Positions 1 through 9,293 are shown, counted from the stretch's first letter. The stretch is 24,870 bases of DNA from Asterionellopsis glacialis (GCA_014885115.2 WKLE02002545.1:1-24870); one strand, 5' to 3'. Numbers and translations: made by a program. The notes: a model not told the origin generated them from the sequence alone.

Positions 1-2082
1 AAGTACAACAAGAATTGAAAAGTCAATATCAACAACATTACCGTCGTCAGTGGTCGTTGTGGTTAATTGAATTGACTCCACCAATGACTTCCAATCATAG
101 TCACCATCATGGTCACCGTTACCGAATTGCAATTCTGTTTCCTTCACAACTTTGATTGTACCACTCCTTGTACCACTAAAAGATGATTCCAAACGTTTGG
201 AAATGTCCGACAATGATGGACGATTTGTGCTAACTGTATTAGGAGGGATGACTGTTACAATGTGAACCGTAAATTCTTTGCCATTGTCTTTTGTCGCTTG
301 TATTGCTGTACCTGTAGTACAAGAAGATGCAAGATGTTTTGAATGTTGCATAGATATACCATCTTCCATGGCGAACCTTCCTTGATTGTTGGTATTGAAT
401 AATCGTAAAACTGTGTATGTTTCACCTTGATATGCTTTTGGTTTCTCTTTTGTTCCTTGTGGTAAGACAAGCAATCCATCTGCATGCATCATACTCATTA
501 ATCGTGATGATCGTTGGGTTCCTGTAGATGTTGCTTCCCATACTCTACTACTAGAGGAAGACGACGATGAGGAGGAGGATAAACGTACACGATGATATTC
601 AGGACGTTCCATATCTAATTTGATATCATGTGTCAGTGTAACTTGCTGTTCCACATGTAATACATTTGCATTCTCAATCATCCGATCTATCATTTCAGCT
701 GCACTTTCACCATGAATATCTGGATCGCTCTCATCATGATGGGAATGATAACAATACCGGTGTAATAATTGAATACATGGTTGTACTAATAAGTGTGTAC
801 AGACACATGCACTTACAGGATTACCTGGCATGGCAAAGACCAAGCAACTGCTTTTATCAGAAGTCGTACTTGGGATTGTACAAAAGGTTGTCGGTTTACC
901 TGGTTTCATATGTAATCTACCAAAATGCAGTGTTGCCTTTAATTTGGTGACCAATACATATTCTAATTTATCAGATTCACCCATGGATATTCCGCCTGTG
1001 GTAATGATAACATCGCACTTTAATGATGCATCATGTAAAGTTTGTGTCAAGGAATCAATATTATCATCACGTTCCATACCTAAATCAATAACATTGAATT
1101 CCATAGTATTATTTGTATTAGGTCCATCGTGTTGTTGAGAAGTAGTATTATGGTTCATCACCATGGAGGATAATAATGATAAAAGTATAGGACGATTGAC
1201 ATCTGGAATTTTTCCTTCCTTGTTTTGGTTTGTAGCAGTAGGAAATTGTAATAATTCATTACCTGTTGATAAAACACCAATTGTAATCATTTTCTTTTGT
1301 TTCATTATTGGCTTCGTGTTGTTGTTGTTGTTGTTGTTGGCAATAATTTCTACTTGATCAATACCAGATTGATATAATAATCCTATAGAAACAGGATCCA
1401 ATCGTTGTCCTTTGGACAATACAAGACTTTGAGGTGGTATATCACATCCAATAGGACGTATCCATTTTCCTTTTTGACTACTACCTGTTGGAATCCTTAT
1501 CATCTTTCTTGGTGAAACATTGTCGTCCTTGTTGTCGTCGTCGGGAGAAATAACACATTCTTCAATAGGCACGACACAATTGTATGGTTCTGGTACGATA
1601 GCACCTGTCGTTACATATAATGCTGGTGATAGTTGTTGTTTTTTGTCGTCGTTGTCGTCGTCATTGCCATTATTACTACTACTAGAATTCGTATTTTTAT
1701 TATCAATTCGCTCTTGAACATTCAAATCTCCAGCAAATACTTTATCCAGAACAAAATGCGTCCAGCTGTCATTATCATCAACATTGTTGTTATTGATATT
1801 GTCATTTTTAATTTGAATTGCATATCCATCCATGATGCTTGCATTATACGGTGGGTAACCAACATTGGAGGAATACACATCGTTTGCTACAATTTGATTC
1901 TGTAATTGTTTCCAACAATCCTTTTCATTCAGATGAACCGTTGAGATTTTAGCTGATGCGTTGTCATTAGTATTTAGTCCTTTTTGCTGTTGTTGTTGTA
2001 AAATAACATAAGCTGTTTCACGTAAGACTGTACGAATAGCATCTGGCACTGCTACCATGGGATGCGGTTGTTGTTCGGACAT
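1..2082 (-). CDS. CNX1: Molybdenum insertase, Cnx1/gephyrin type (MoeA-MogA fusion), 3' end cut by window edge
   Basis: The frame is open from the ATG at 2082 to base 1, giving 694 codons without a stop, so the C-terminus lies outside the window. Residues about 10-590 form a MoeA-like E domain. Its signatures are NASIMDGYA (80-88), TTGGISMGESD (361-371), MKPGKPTTF (392-400), MPGNPVSA (418-425) and the C-terminal EYHRVRL. From about residue 603 (FTVHIVTVIPP, later DFSILVVL) the sequence resembles the first strands of a MogA-like G domain and stops just before the expected GGTG motif. In this family the G domain adenylates molybdopterin and the E domain inserts molybdate, completing the cofactor for nitrate reductase, sulfite oxidase and similar enzymes, in the cytosol. 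The E-then-G order is that of plant Cnx1 and the reverse of animal gephyrin. Asn, Asp and Ser runs enlarge the E domain. The family call is firm; the G domain is less sure because only its start is visible and its sequence is diverged. Confidence 0.92.
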   Translation of the reverse strand, partial: MSEQQPHPMVAVPDAIRTVLRETAYVILQQQQQKGLNTNDNASAKISTVHLNEKDCWKQLQNQIVANDVYSSNVGYPPYNASIMDGYAIQIKNDNINNNNVDDNDSWTHFVLDKVFAGDLNVQERIDNKNTNSSSSNNGNDDDNDDKKQQLSPALYVTTGAIVPEPYNCVVPIEECVISPDDDNKDDNVSPRKMIRIPTGSSQKGKWIRPIGCDIPPQSLVLSKGQRLDPVSIGLLYQSGIDQVEIIANNNNNNNTKPIMKQKKMITIGVLSTGNELLQFPTATNQNKEGKIPDVNRPILLSLLSSMVMNHNTTSQQHDGPNTNNTMEFNVIDLGMERDDNIDSLTQTLHDASLKCDVIITTGGISMGESDKLEYVLVTKLKATLHFGRLHMKPGKPTTFCTIPSTTSDKSSCLVFAMPGNPVSACVCTHLLVQPCIQLLHRYCYHSHHDESDPDIHGESAAEMIDRMIENANVLHVEQQVTLTHDIKLDMERPEYHRVRLSSSSSSSSSSSRVWEATSTGTQRSSRLMSMMHADGLLVLPQGTKEKPKAYQGETYTVLRLFNTNNQGRFAMEDGISMQHSKHLASSCTTGTAIQATKDNGKEFTVHIVTVIPPNTVSTNRPSLSDISKRLESSFSGTRSGTIKVVKETELQFGNGDHDGDYDWKSLVESIQLTTTTTDDGNVVDIDFSILVVL

Positions 2083-3197
2083 GGTTGGAAGTTACAAATT
2101 TTAGTTGGGCTAAATTAATTTGTAATTACTTACTATATCTCTTTTCTATGCTCTATTACTCCTGATCCGGTATAATCTTGTGGTCTCTGAGAATATTAAT
2201 TGTGAGGTCTAGTCTCTAGATGATGACATCCGATCTGATTTCATATCTGATGGGGCTCTGCAAAATCGTCTCGCCCAGTCAACACTTACTATTCTTCAAA
2301 ACGAAATCAGATCCAGAATGAAGTGAAAGAAAACATCGAAACTTTCTTGATTCTAGGCTTTTTACGTACATACTCGTACCGTCCGTTCATCCATCCTAAT
2401 CCACAGGACTCAACAGGCCCCTAAAAAAAGAAAAACAACTTCCAGTGTGCGACCGTGCGCGTTTTGGTCAGCATGTTCTCTTCTTATCTCAAATTTGCCA
2501 TTCCTCATAGGTATTATTGTTTACAGATATATCTTAACGACAAGAGAAAATTATCACAAAAACACAAGGACAATTTCAAAAAAAAAAACACTAACTAGTC
2601 TAGAGAGGGTGTCAACATTCAGCAAAAGTCCTACAGTAGTCCTAGAATATAACCAAATAATTAAAAGACCATTTCTAGTTTCTTGTGTATTTTCATCATC
2701 TATAGAGAGTCTTTCTGAAAAGCCTCTGACAAAATAATTATTATAAAAAGAAAAGAGCCAAAGTTAACAATGACAACCTTTTCCTTTTACATTTTTTCTC
2801 CAAACAAACAAAAAAGAAAACATTGCTGTCTGTAGAGTAGGGTTTGATGTTATACTGTTGTGTGCGCTATGTTTTATATGTATTGTATGGTGTTTCTTTT
2901 TTATTTCCCAAAAAAAAAAAAATGCCACGTACTGGAATGATCATTGTTTTGTACTTTCTTTCTTTCCTTTTTTTCTTTCCTTCTTGTTGATTTGGTGTCC
3001 ATTATTCGTTTTCATTCATTTTTGATTTGTATTTCTTTTTTTCTTTTTTGAATTTCATTTTTAAACCTTATTCCGTCTATCCATTATGTAGGATTTTGGA
3101 GAATATCATTTTAAAAAAAAAAAGGCCGGGGGAGGGGGGAGTACACGTAAAGGTACACGTTTTACCACCCCTTTTTTTTTTTGTTCCTTCAAGTATT
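2083..3197. other. Intergenic, upstream of the CNX1-like gene and downstream of the zinc-ribbon gene
   Basis: No supported gene was found. Both neighbours are on the minus strand, so this stretch should hold the promoter and 5' UTR of the CNX1-like gene (toward 2083) and the 3' UTR of the zinc-ribbon gene (toward 3197). It is AT-rich with several homopolymer tracts, including A runs near 2579-2590, 2909-2921 and 3112-3123 and a T run near 3171-3181. The open frame at 2447-2737 has no recognisable content. A short purine stretch follows the A run near 3125-3140. Confidence 0.6.
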
Positions 3198-4529
3198 TCA
3201 ATGACCACGTGTAGAACTTGCAGGACTTACAGTTTGACATCCTGGACAACTTACCAATGTTGCTAATCGATTGATTTGTAATTTTTCATGACATCCAAGA
3301 CAAATAACAATATGACAATCATCTTTTAATTGTCCTTCTTGTTGGTCGTGGTCATGATCATTCGTCGAACCATGTGTTGCATTAAAGATTTCCCCAGGAC
3401 ATAATTCAGGAATACGCTTTGATTTTTGAATAATTATACGTTTGATTGGATTAAAGGGTGGTGGGGGTGGTTCCATAGGCGTGGGTGGTTCGGACGATGA
3501 TGGTATGGATGCGGATGCAGTATTATTCCCATTATCATTATTCGTTAAAGTGCCAATACGTTTTGGTGGTGGTAAATTTTGTTTTAATTTCCCTTGTCCT
3601 GAATAATATAAACCTTTCCCAGCATCATCTTGACCTTTCTCTTTTGATTCACCTTGCATTTTTTTTCGTTTTTCATATTGATGCATATCAAAACCTGTAT
3701 TTTCCTTGACACGTAAATTAGCTTCATGTTGTGCCATTAAACGATATTGTTCCAAGACTTCATCGTCATCCCACCCTGAAGAATTGCTGGCATTGTTACT
3801 ATGAATGGAAGCAGCAGCAGCAGCAGCAGCATGAGTTTCACCGTGATGACTATCATTATTGTTATCGAATGCAGCTGCAGCGGCGGCGGCAGCATCATCA
3901 CCTAATAAAAAATTTAAATGTTCCAAGTTTCCATCACCTTGACGTAAGGCATCTTGATACCATGAATTTTGCTTGGTTGGCATGGGACGTCCACCGCGAT
4001 CATTCGTAGTTTTAGTAGAAGTAGTAGTAGTGACAGGGGTAATTGGGGAAGATGTGGTTGTAGTAGTTTTTAACTGTGAAAAGTCTGTTTGTAGATTATC
4101 CATGGAAGTTTCGTACGGTTCCGTTGCTGCAGGTCCCGCTAATGACTTTTTCAACAAGTCGGGATTTTTGGGAATTTGCCTTTTGGGTTCTACATCGGCA
4201 AAGGAGGATATGCTATTTTCGCCATCCCAATCATCATCATGATCATGTCTACTGGTGTCACTATTGGTAGTGTCAAAGGCGGATAATTTATCTGCAATTT
4301 CTTTTTGTGCCTGTTGAGCACATTCTATACTTTTTCGTATCGACAGTCTACGTGACGAACGACGATTCACTAATGCTTCAGGACGACTTTTCGGCATGGG
4401 ATAGGCAGTACTACTGGTGGTGGTGTTTTTTGTCGTATTTGTGGTGGTGTTACCAGCATCATTAGTATCACCTCCACTCGCATACAAGGATCGTGTAAAA
4501 GACGATTGTTTTTCATAATCTTCCGACAT
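3198..4529 (-). CDS. Disordered protein with C-terminal four-cysteine zinc ribbon, function unknown
   Basis: The gene encodes 443 residues, from an ATG at 4529 to a TGA at 3198-3200. I do not recognise the family. Most of the chain is low complexity: Thr-rich stretches, two poly-Ala runs near the middle, Asn/Asp runs and a Pro run (MEPPPPPFNP). A basic patch, RRSSRRLSIRKSIECAQ, lies near residues 56-72. The only domain-like part is the C-terminus, with CLGC at 410-413 and CPGC at 428-431, separated by KLQINRLATLVS. This Cys-x2-Cys, 14-residue spacer, Cys-x2-Cys pattern fits a zinc ribbon and loosely resembles LSD1-type plant zinc fingers. Such ribbons bind DNA, RNA or protein, so function cannot be read from it. 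The gene is divergent from the one at 5441. Gene reality is supported by length, a clean start and the ordered cysteine motif. Confidence 0.8.
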   Translation of the reverse strand: MSEDYEKQSSFTRSLYASGGDTNDAGNTTTNTTKNTTTSSTAYPMPKSRPEALVNRRSSRRLSIRKSIECAQQAQKEIADKLSAFDTTNSDTSRHDHDDDWDGENSISSFADVEPKRQIPKNPDLLKKSLAGPAATEPYETSMDNLQTDFSQLKTTTTTSSPITPVTTTTSTKTTNDRGGRPMPTKQNSWYQDALRQGDGNLEHLNFLLGDDAAAAAAAAFDNNNDSHHGETHAAAAAAASIHSNNASNSSGWDDDEVLEQYRLMAQHEANLRVKENTGFDMHQYEKRKKMQGESKEKGQDDAGKGLYYSGQGKLKQNLPPPKRIGTLTNNDNGNNTASASIPSSSEPPTPMEPPPPPFNPIKRIIIQKSKRIPELCPGEIFNATHGSTNDHDHDQQEGQLKDDCHIVICLGCHEKLQINRLATLVSCPGCQTVSPASSTRGH

Positions 4530-5440
4530 GGTTATCTAATTTTTTGTTTGACTAAAATTGCAACAAAGGAATAACAGAGATAGAAGGAATATGTAGTCCG
4601 TCACTAATGGCAGGTGCTAAAGCCGATAGCCAAAGCTCACAGACAAGTGACACAGCAACAAGAAGAGGCGATAATATGTCGATCGTCGCAAAGCAGCACT
4701 CCGAAGCAACGGGGCTCTCAACTCGACGACACAAGACACAACTTTCCTACGGGACCTCTAGACTAGAGTCTGTAGCACGTACTGTATTTTCAGGGAGAAA
4801 GCACGAGAGACGTATTAGGTAAACAGAGAGTGCAAGGCGAGAGACATGCGGAACGCTTCTCAGTTTTTTGCATACGCTCCTTATCATACATGGTGAAATA
4901 CTTATGATCGAGGAGTAAAACTTCGAGAAGTGGACAGAAAACCAGAAAGAGTCCAAGCAGACGGAACGCACGTATATCCGTTTGATCGATCAGGAGTGAA
5001 ATTATTAGAAGTGGGGTCACGAATGAAACGAGCGTGGCATGGCATATGCGAATCGCGAATTTTTGCATGGTCATAAATATTCAAGCGTACAGACACGTCG
5101 TCGTAGACGAGCCAGGGGAAGAAAGCAACAATTTTTTTGCTCTCTCTGCTCGCCAAAGCACATATACTCAAAATCAGCACACATCAGTCAGTCATTGTTG
5201 ACCCCTGCTCTTTCCTGGAGCGTGGGCAATGCACTAAACAGCAAAAAAAGAATTCGTGTCGAGTGAATTTCCATTTCGATCGATCGATCGATCGTGTTCC
5301 ATAGCCTAGCACGTACTCTCGTTCTAGAGAAGAGCAAGGAGATCAACAGACGTTAGACAAGGACAAGGATCGACAAGGACCACACGACAATACCACAAAA
5401 TTTGAAACAGTATACTCAAATTAAAAAAGACACACAAAAT
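4530..5440. other. Divergent intergenic region between zinc-ribbon gene and duplicated-module gene
   Basis: The genes on either side are transcribed away from each other, so this 0.9 kb should contain both promoters. Short open frames at 4607-4822 and 5039-5266 look like chance. The 11-mer TAGCACGTACT occurs twice on the plus strand (near 4771 and 5308), and a (CGAT)4CG block lies at 5277-5294. The 5' UTR of the plus-strand gene is A-rich just before its ATG. I see no RNA gene here. Confidence 0.5.
5277..5294. repeat. (CGAT)4CG perfectly palindromic tandem repeat
   Basis: The tetranucleotide CGAT is repeated four times and followed by CG. The block is its own reverse complement. It lies about 150 bp upstream of the ATG at 5441 and could form a hairpin or a cluster of ATCGAT/GATC sites. 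It may be a plain microsatellite. Confidence 0.9.
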
Positions 5441-6634
5441 ATGAGTTTGTGGGATACCTTCAAATCAGCTGCGGAAAAAGCAGGGGAAGTGACGAAACTT
5501 GCTGGTACCAAAGCTAAATTAAATACAGAAATCTTAATGACAGATCGTCAAATCAATCAACGGAAATATAAATTTGGATTGGACATGTACGAGTATGTTT
5601 CACCGTTAACAGCTTCCACTGATTTTTATGCCTCCAATGATAAATTAACCAATACGATACGACCACCCTTGATTACAGCCCAAAAGGAAGTAGCTGCCTT
5701 ATTGGGCAAACAAGCATCGCTCAAGGAACAAATCAATATGGCTGAAATACAACGCCAATCGGCATTCAATACACCTGCACAAACCTTGGGTGGGAAAATG
5801 AAAAATGCAGGCAAGTCGGCAAGTATGGCAGGGACCGAAGCCAAGTTACATACGGAATTGGCCGTGTGCAATACCAAAATTACACATATTCAACAAGAAT
5901 TTGGAGTTGAACTATATGCCAAATTTGAACATTTGGAAGATTCCGAAGGGTGGTTACCCACCAATCGTGAAATACGTTCCTTGTACGATGCCACACGTTC
6001 CGATATTGATAAATACCAACGTCAAAAGTTAGAAAAACAAAAGGAACTGGAGGTACTCGGTGGACCAAGGGCACCGCAACCCAAAAGTACATTCATGGAA
6101 ACACCCGTTGTACAAGCACATGAAACTACATCCACACCCACAACACTCAATGGAAGGATGGACCATTCAGATACCATTTCTTCCATTAGTAGTTTTACAG
6201 CAAGTACATTTACAACACAACCATCACCCACGACAATACCACAAGCTCAACCAATAGGGAATCATACTACGAATAATGCTAATGCATTTGGTGGTACTCA
6301 TAATGGTTTTGCACAATCCAACAATACCAATTACAACACCACCAGCGGTAATTATCCTTCTTCGTCCATGAATGGTTTTTCGTCTCCACAACAAACACAA
6401 CAACATCAACAATATCATCATGGACAAACAACATTTAATACTACTGCGAATAGTCATACCATGACACAAGCTCAAGGTATTTTTGCAGGTGTACCTGGTG
6501 CTGGATCATATGGTGGAACTAGTACGAGTAGTACTCCTAGCTTTCAACAACAACAACAATCATTACCATCCACAGCACCAAAGAAGGATCCATTTCAAAA
6601 TAATGATGATTTGATTTCATGGGATTATGATTAA
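5441..6634 (+). CDS. Duplicated helical-module protein with DPF and clathrin-box-like C-terminus
   Basis: The gene encodes 397 residues. The ATG at 5441 (context AAAATATGAG) was chosen because the frame upstream to 5402 has only a TTG. I do not recognise a named family. Residues 13-53 and 122-163 are two copies of one module: LAGTKAKLNTEILMTDRQIN followed by FGLDMYEYV, against MAGTEAKLHTELAVCNTKIT followed by FGVELYAKF. Each is followed by a charged, probably coiled-coil helix (to about 100 and about 206). Residues about 210-380 are a Gln, Asn, Thr and Ser-rich tail. The last 15 residues carry DPF (383-385) and LISWD (391-395). The second matches the clathrin-box form L-hydrophobic-x-hydrophobic-D/E, and DPF is a known AP-2 ear ligand. 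A membrane-trafficking adaptor is therefore plausible, but this is inference from short motifs. The gene converges on the septin gene, 144 bp away. Confidence 0.85.
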   Translation: MSLWDTFKSAAEKAGEVTKLAGTKAKLNTEILMTDRQINQRKYKFGLDMYEYVSPLTASTDFYASNDKLTNTIRPPLITAQKEVAALLGKQASLKEQINMAEIQRQSAFNTPAQTLGGKMKNAGKSASMAGTEAKLHTELAVCNTKITHIQQEFGVELYAKFEHLEDSEGWLPTNREIRSLYDATRSDIDKYQRQKLEKQKELEVLGGPRAPQPKSTFMETPVVQAHETTSTPTTLNGRMDHSDTISSISSFTASTFTTQPSPTTIPQAQPIGNHTTNNANAFGGTHNGFAQSNNTNYNTTSGNYPSSSMNGFSSPQQTQQHQQYHHGQTTFNTTANSHTMTQAQGIFAGVPGAGSYGGTSTSSTPSFQQQQQSLPSTAPKKDPFQNNDDLISWDYD

Positions 6635-6646
6635 AATGCCTCTCAA

Positions 6647-6670
6647 CAAACAAACAAACAAACAAACAAA
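6647..6670. repeat. (CAAA)6 microsatellite in a convergent intergenic gap
   Basis: Six CAAA units follow the stop codon of the gene ending at 6634, probably in its 3' UTR. A (GA)7 run at 6731-6744 lies in the same 144-bp gap, next to the end of the septin gene. Confidence 0.9.
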
Positions 6671-6778
6671 AACATCAATATTCAAAAAGAAACACAAAAT
6701 TGGTATCATCATCATCTCTATTAGGCACTAGAGAGAGAGAGAGAACCCTATATAATAATGTTATGTTTTGCACTTTCT

Positions 6779-8803
6779 TTATTCACTTTCCGTTCCTCCT
6801 AGCCATAGGAACCATTTTGGTGTAGTTGAATCTTTTGCACTTGTTGACTTTATGGATGACGGCATTGATTCATCTTTTTCTTGTTGCTGCTGCTGCTGCT
6901 GTCGGGGTTGCCATGGAAGAAAACGTTGACGTTGACGCGTATCATTATTATCCTTGTGAGTGGAACCTCCTTCTTGTGGATGAGTAGTTCCAATGGTTAA
7001 TGATGATGATGCTTGTGGTGGCAATTGCTCCGGTTGATTCTTACCATTCGTCAGCATTTTATGCAATTGATCTTGCATATTGGATAGGAGAGATCGAAAG
7101 GAAGAAGAGAGTGTGCTTGGAGAAATCCATGCAAGTAATTCCTCCAGTTTTGTCGACATGTACGTTGTCGCTGGTATAGGTATACCTAATGTACGACATG
7201 CCAAAAAGCTCAAGAGCATATATTTCAATACATCATTTCGTTTTCGGCTATGAATTTGTTGAGCACGGTATTGTCCATATTTGACGGTGGCCAATTCCAC
7301 AAATCGTTCTGTATGATGTGATAATAATAAATCACGTACCAATAACAAATCGGAATGAATAGGATGAAACGACCGTACTTCTCCCCAAGGATATATCCCA
7401 TTACGTGATACAATGGCCAATGCTTCACCAAATCGACGTCCACGTTGATACAAATTACTATGACTGCCACCATCTAAACGATACTGACCACCACCACCAC
7501 CACCACCACTATACTGATCACGATGACTGGTGGTAGCCATGGTATCAAAATTATACGGTACAATACCTTCCTTGGCAAATGTTTGTACAATTTCAGATCG
7601 AAAATTTGCTAATTCTTCATTTGTCATTGTATCTGCCTTGGCAATGATAGGGACAATACATACTTCCTTTTGAATTTGTTTTAAAAAATAAACATCCATT
7701 TCTAATAGTCGTCCTGGTGATAAAAAATATAAACACACATGAACCAATGTATCATCATTATTCTCATCATGACCTACTTGGTAATGATGATGATGATGGT
7801 GGTTGTTGTTGTTATTATTATTGTCATTTGTTTGTGAATGTATCTTGGTGCCAGTCTTTCCTTTCATGAATGGTGATGATGATAGTAAAAATTTAGTAGG
7901 TGATGTTTCGAACCTATAATGTTGACGTCGACATTTATGGATGTATTTCAGTATAGGACGCACCGCATCACGATGATCAATACGATTACCAAACCCTGGT
8001 GTATCAATTATACGTACATGTACCCACGTATTTTCTTGTGCATCAAATCGTTTATATTGTCGTGATGGATCCACATGAAGTGTTTTGGGACTTATGGATG
8101 ATGTACTACGACTTTTATTGGATGATTGTACCTTGGAGGTATAACGCTCTTGTGGCTGCTGTTGCTGCTGCTGTTCAGGCTGTTGTTGTTGCCACGCATC
8201 CAAGAGAGAAGCGCATGTCGTTGTCTTTCCAAGTCCAGATAATCCAGCAATCATAACATTCAATGAAACAATACGTGGTTTCAGACGAATGGATGGCTGT
8301 TGGGGAATACTATTACTACTCGTATTACTTGTAGTCAGTTGAGTATTATCACTATTGGCGTCTTGGTGATCATTATGATTATTATTGGACCCTTTGGATG
8401 TTGCCGTGTCATCCTGTCCTTCCTTCTCTGCTACTGTTATTGTTGACTTTTCTTTTTCGTCTTTATCATCCTTATGATTAACATTTCTTCCTTGTTGAAG
8501 ACGACGACGGCGTATTATATTTCGAGCTGATTGAGCTGTTTTTCCTACTACACCAAATGGTGTGCTGCCTTTATTGCTGCTTCCTTTATCAACACTGTCA
8601 TTATTATTATTACTACCACCACTACCACCACGATTTGATAGTAATAAGGGTAGTGAGTTACCATGAACGACACCTTTCGACAACCATGAAGAAATCATCA
8701 TGACCCAGAAAAGACATGGTAATATATGTAGTTGCATCGAAAATCGTCCTTGTGGTGGTCGTCGTTGTGACGATCGTTGAGGTAACAACAGGTGATGATG
8801 CAT
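6779..8803 (-). CDS. Septin-family GTPase with N-terminal hydrophobic signal/anchor
   Basis: The gene encodes 674 residues from an ATG at 8803 (a later Met at 23 is possible). The GTPase core runs from about 175 to 515: G1 GLSGLGKT (187-194), G3 DTPGFG (267-272), CLYFLSPGRLLEMDV (357-371) and the septin-type G4 AKAD (388-391). It is followed by the septin unique element, with YPWGEV (471-476) and RDLLLSHHTERF (490-501). Septins assemble into GTP-bound filaments at membranes and division sites. Unusual points: residues 25-47 form a hydrophobic stretch preceded by basic residues, like a signal peptide or anchor; Gln, Asn and His-rich inserts separate G1 from G3 and G3 from G4; and a further hydrophobic patch lies at about 528-545. 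The C-terminal 90 residues are low complexity, with no long coiled coil. At 674 residues it is longer than the usual 350-500. The gene shares a divergent promoter region with the one at 9349. Confidence 0.9.
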   Translation of the reverse strand: MHHHLLLPQRSSQRRPPQGRFSMQLHILPCLFWVMMISSWLSKGVVHGNSLPLLLSNRGGSGGSNNNNDSVDKGSSNKGSTPFGVVGKTAQSARNIIRRRRLQQGRNVNHKDDKDEKEKSTITVAEKEGQDDTATSKGSNNNHNDHQDANSDNTQLTTSNTSSNSIPQQPSIRLKPRIVSLNVMIAGLSGLGKTTTCASLLDAWQQQQPEQQQQQQPQERYTSKVQSSNKSRSTSSISPKTLHVDPSRQYKRFDAQENTWVHVRIIDTPGFGNRIDHRDAVRPILKYIHKCRRQHYRFETSPTKFLLSSSPFMKGKTGTKIHSQTNDNNNNNNNHHHHHHYQVGHDENNDDTLVHVCLYFLSPGRLLEMDVYFLKQIQKEVCIVPIIAKADTMTNEELANFRSEIVQTFAKEGIVPYNFDTMATTSHRDQYSGGGGGGGQYRLDGGSHSNLYQRGRRFGEALAIVSRNGIYPWGEVRSFHPIHSDLLLVRDLLLSHHTERFVELATVKYGQYRAQQIHSRKRNDVLKYMLLSFLACRTLGIPIPATTYMSTKLEELLAWISPSTLSSSFRSLLSNMQDQLHKMLTNGKNQPEQLPPQASSSLTIGTTHPQEGGSTHKDNNDTRQRQRFLPWQPRQQQQQQQEKDESMPSSIKSTSAKDSTTPKWFLWLGGTESE

Positions 8804-9124
8804 GATTTTTTTTTGTCTTTTTCTTCTTTGTCCGTGTAATTTGTAAGTTGTTCTTGTTGAAATTATGTTTTTTTTTTTAATTCAGGAAACACACAGTCAG
8901 TGACAAGGTGTTCTCGGTAGAATTGAATTGACACTCTCCCTTCAAGGCTGAAACTAATAATATATAGATGGTCGTAGTTTGATATTGTAGGACAGTTGCG
9001 GATAAGTTATCTTCTTGTTCCTATCGACATGGCATCGCATCGACACAACAAAACACGTAACGGTACTGTCACGAAGAAACAAAACTCAAAAAAACGAAAA
9101 AAACATTTTAGCCAATAATGTTAC

Positions 9125-9234
9125 ACGCATGCCAAGACATTTCATGAAAAATCTTGACACCGAAAGTAGACCAACCACACCCTGATCTCATATCATACAG
9201 ACAGACGCATGTGAAGATCTTGTGAAATCTTGAC
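9125..9234. mobile_element. MITE-like element sharing both ends with the transposon at 11332-14133
   Basis: The left part contains 21 bp (9141-9161) identical to 11346-11366, within a roughly 37-bp near-identical block. The right part contains 23 bp (9194-9216) identical to 14093-14115. Both matches are in the same orientation and order as in the large element, as expected if internal sequence was lost. The left end (CCAAGACATTTCATG...ATCTTGAC) and the reverse complement of the right end (TCAAGATTTCACAAG...) also form an imperfect inverted repeat. No target-site duplication is clear. Alternatively these are shared regulatory blocks. Confidence 0.5.
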
Positions 9235-9293
9235 TTTTTCGTTGGTCTGCCCCTCTACTCTCCATCTCTGCCAAAAAAAAAAAGATTCTTCCC

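Noticed and set aside
666..1905. Plus-strand ORFs across the CNX1-like gene
   Set aside because: They are antisense shadows of a gene with unmistakable MoeA motifs.
2447..2737. 96-codon ORF in the intergenic region
   Set aside because: No recognisable domain, crosses an A run, and reads like chance translation.
4607..5266. Small plus-strand ORFs at 4607-4822 and 5039-5266
   Set aside because: No domain-like content, composition of random translation, and position in a divergent promoter region.
5402..5440. N-terminal extension of the gene at 5441
   Set aside because: The extra 13 codons begin with TTG, not ATG; the ATG at 5441 has a good A-rich context and starts the conserved-looking part.
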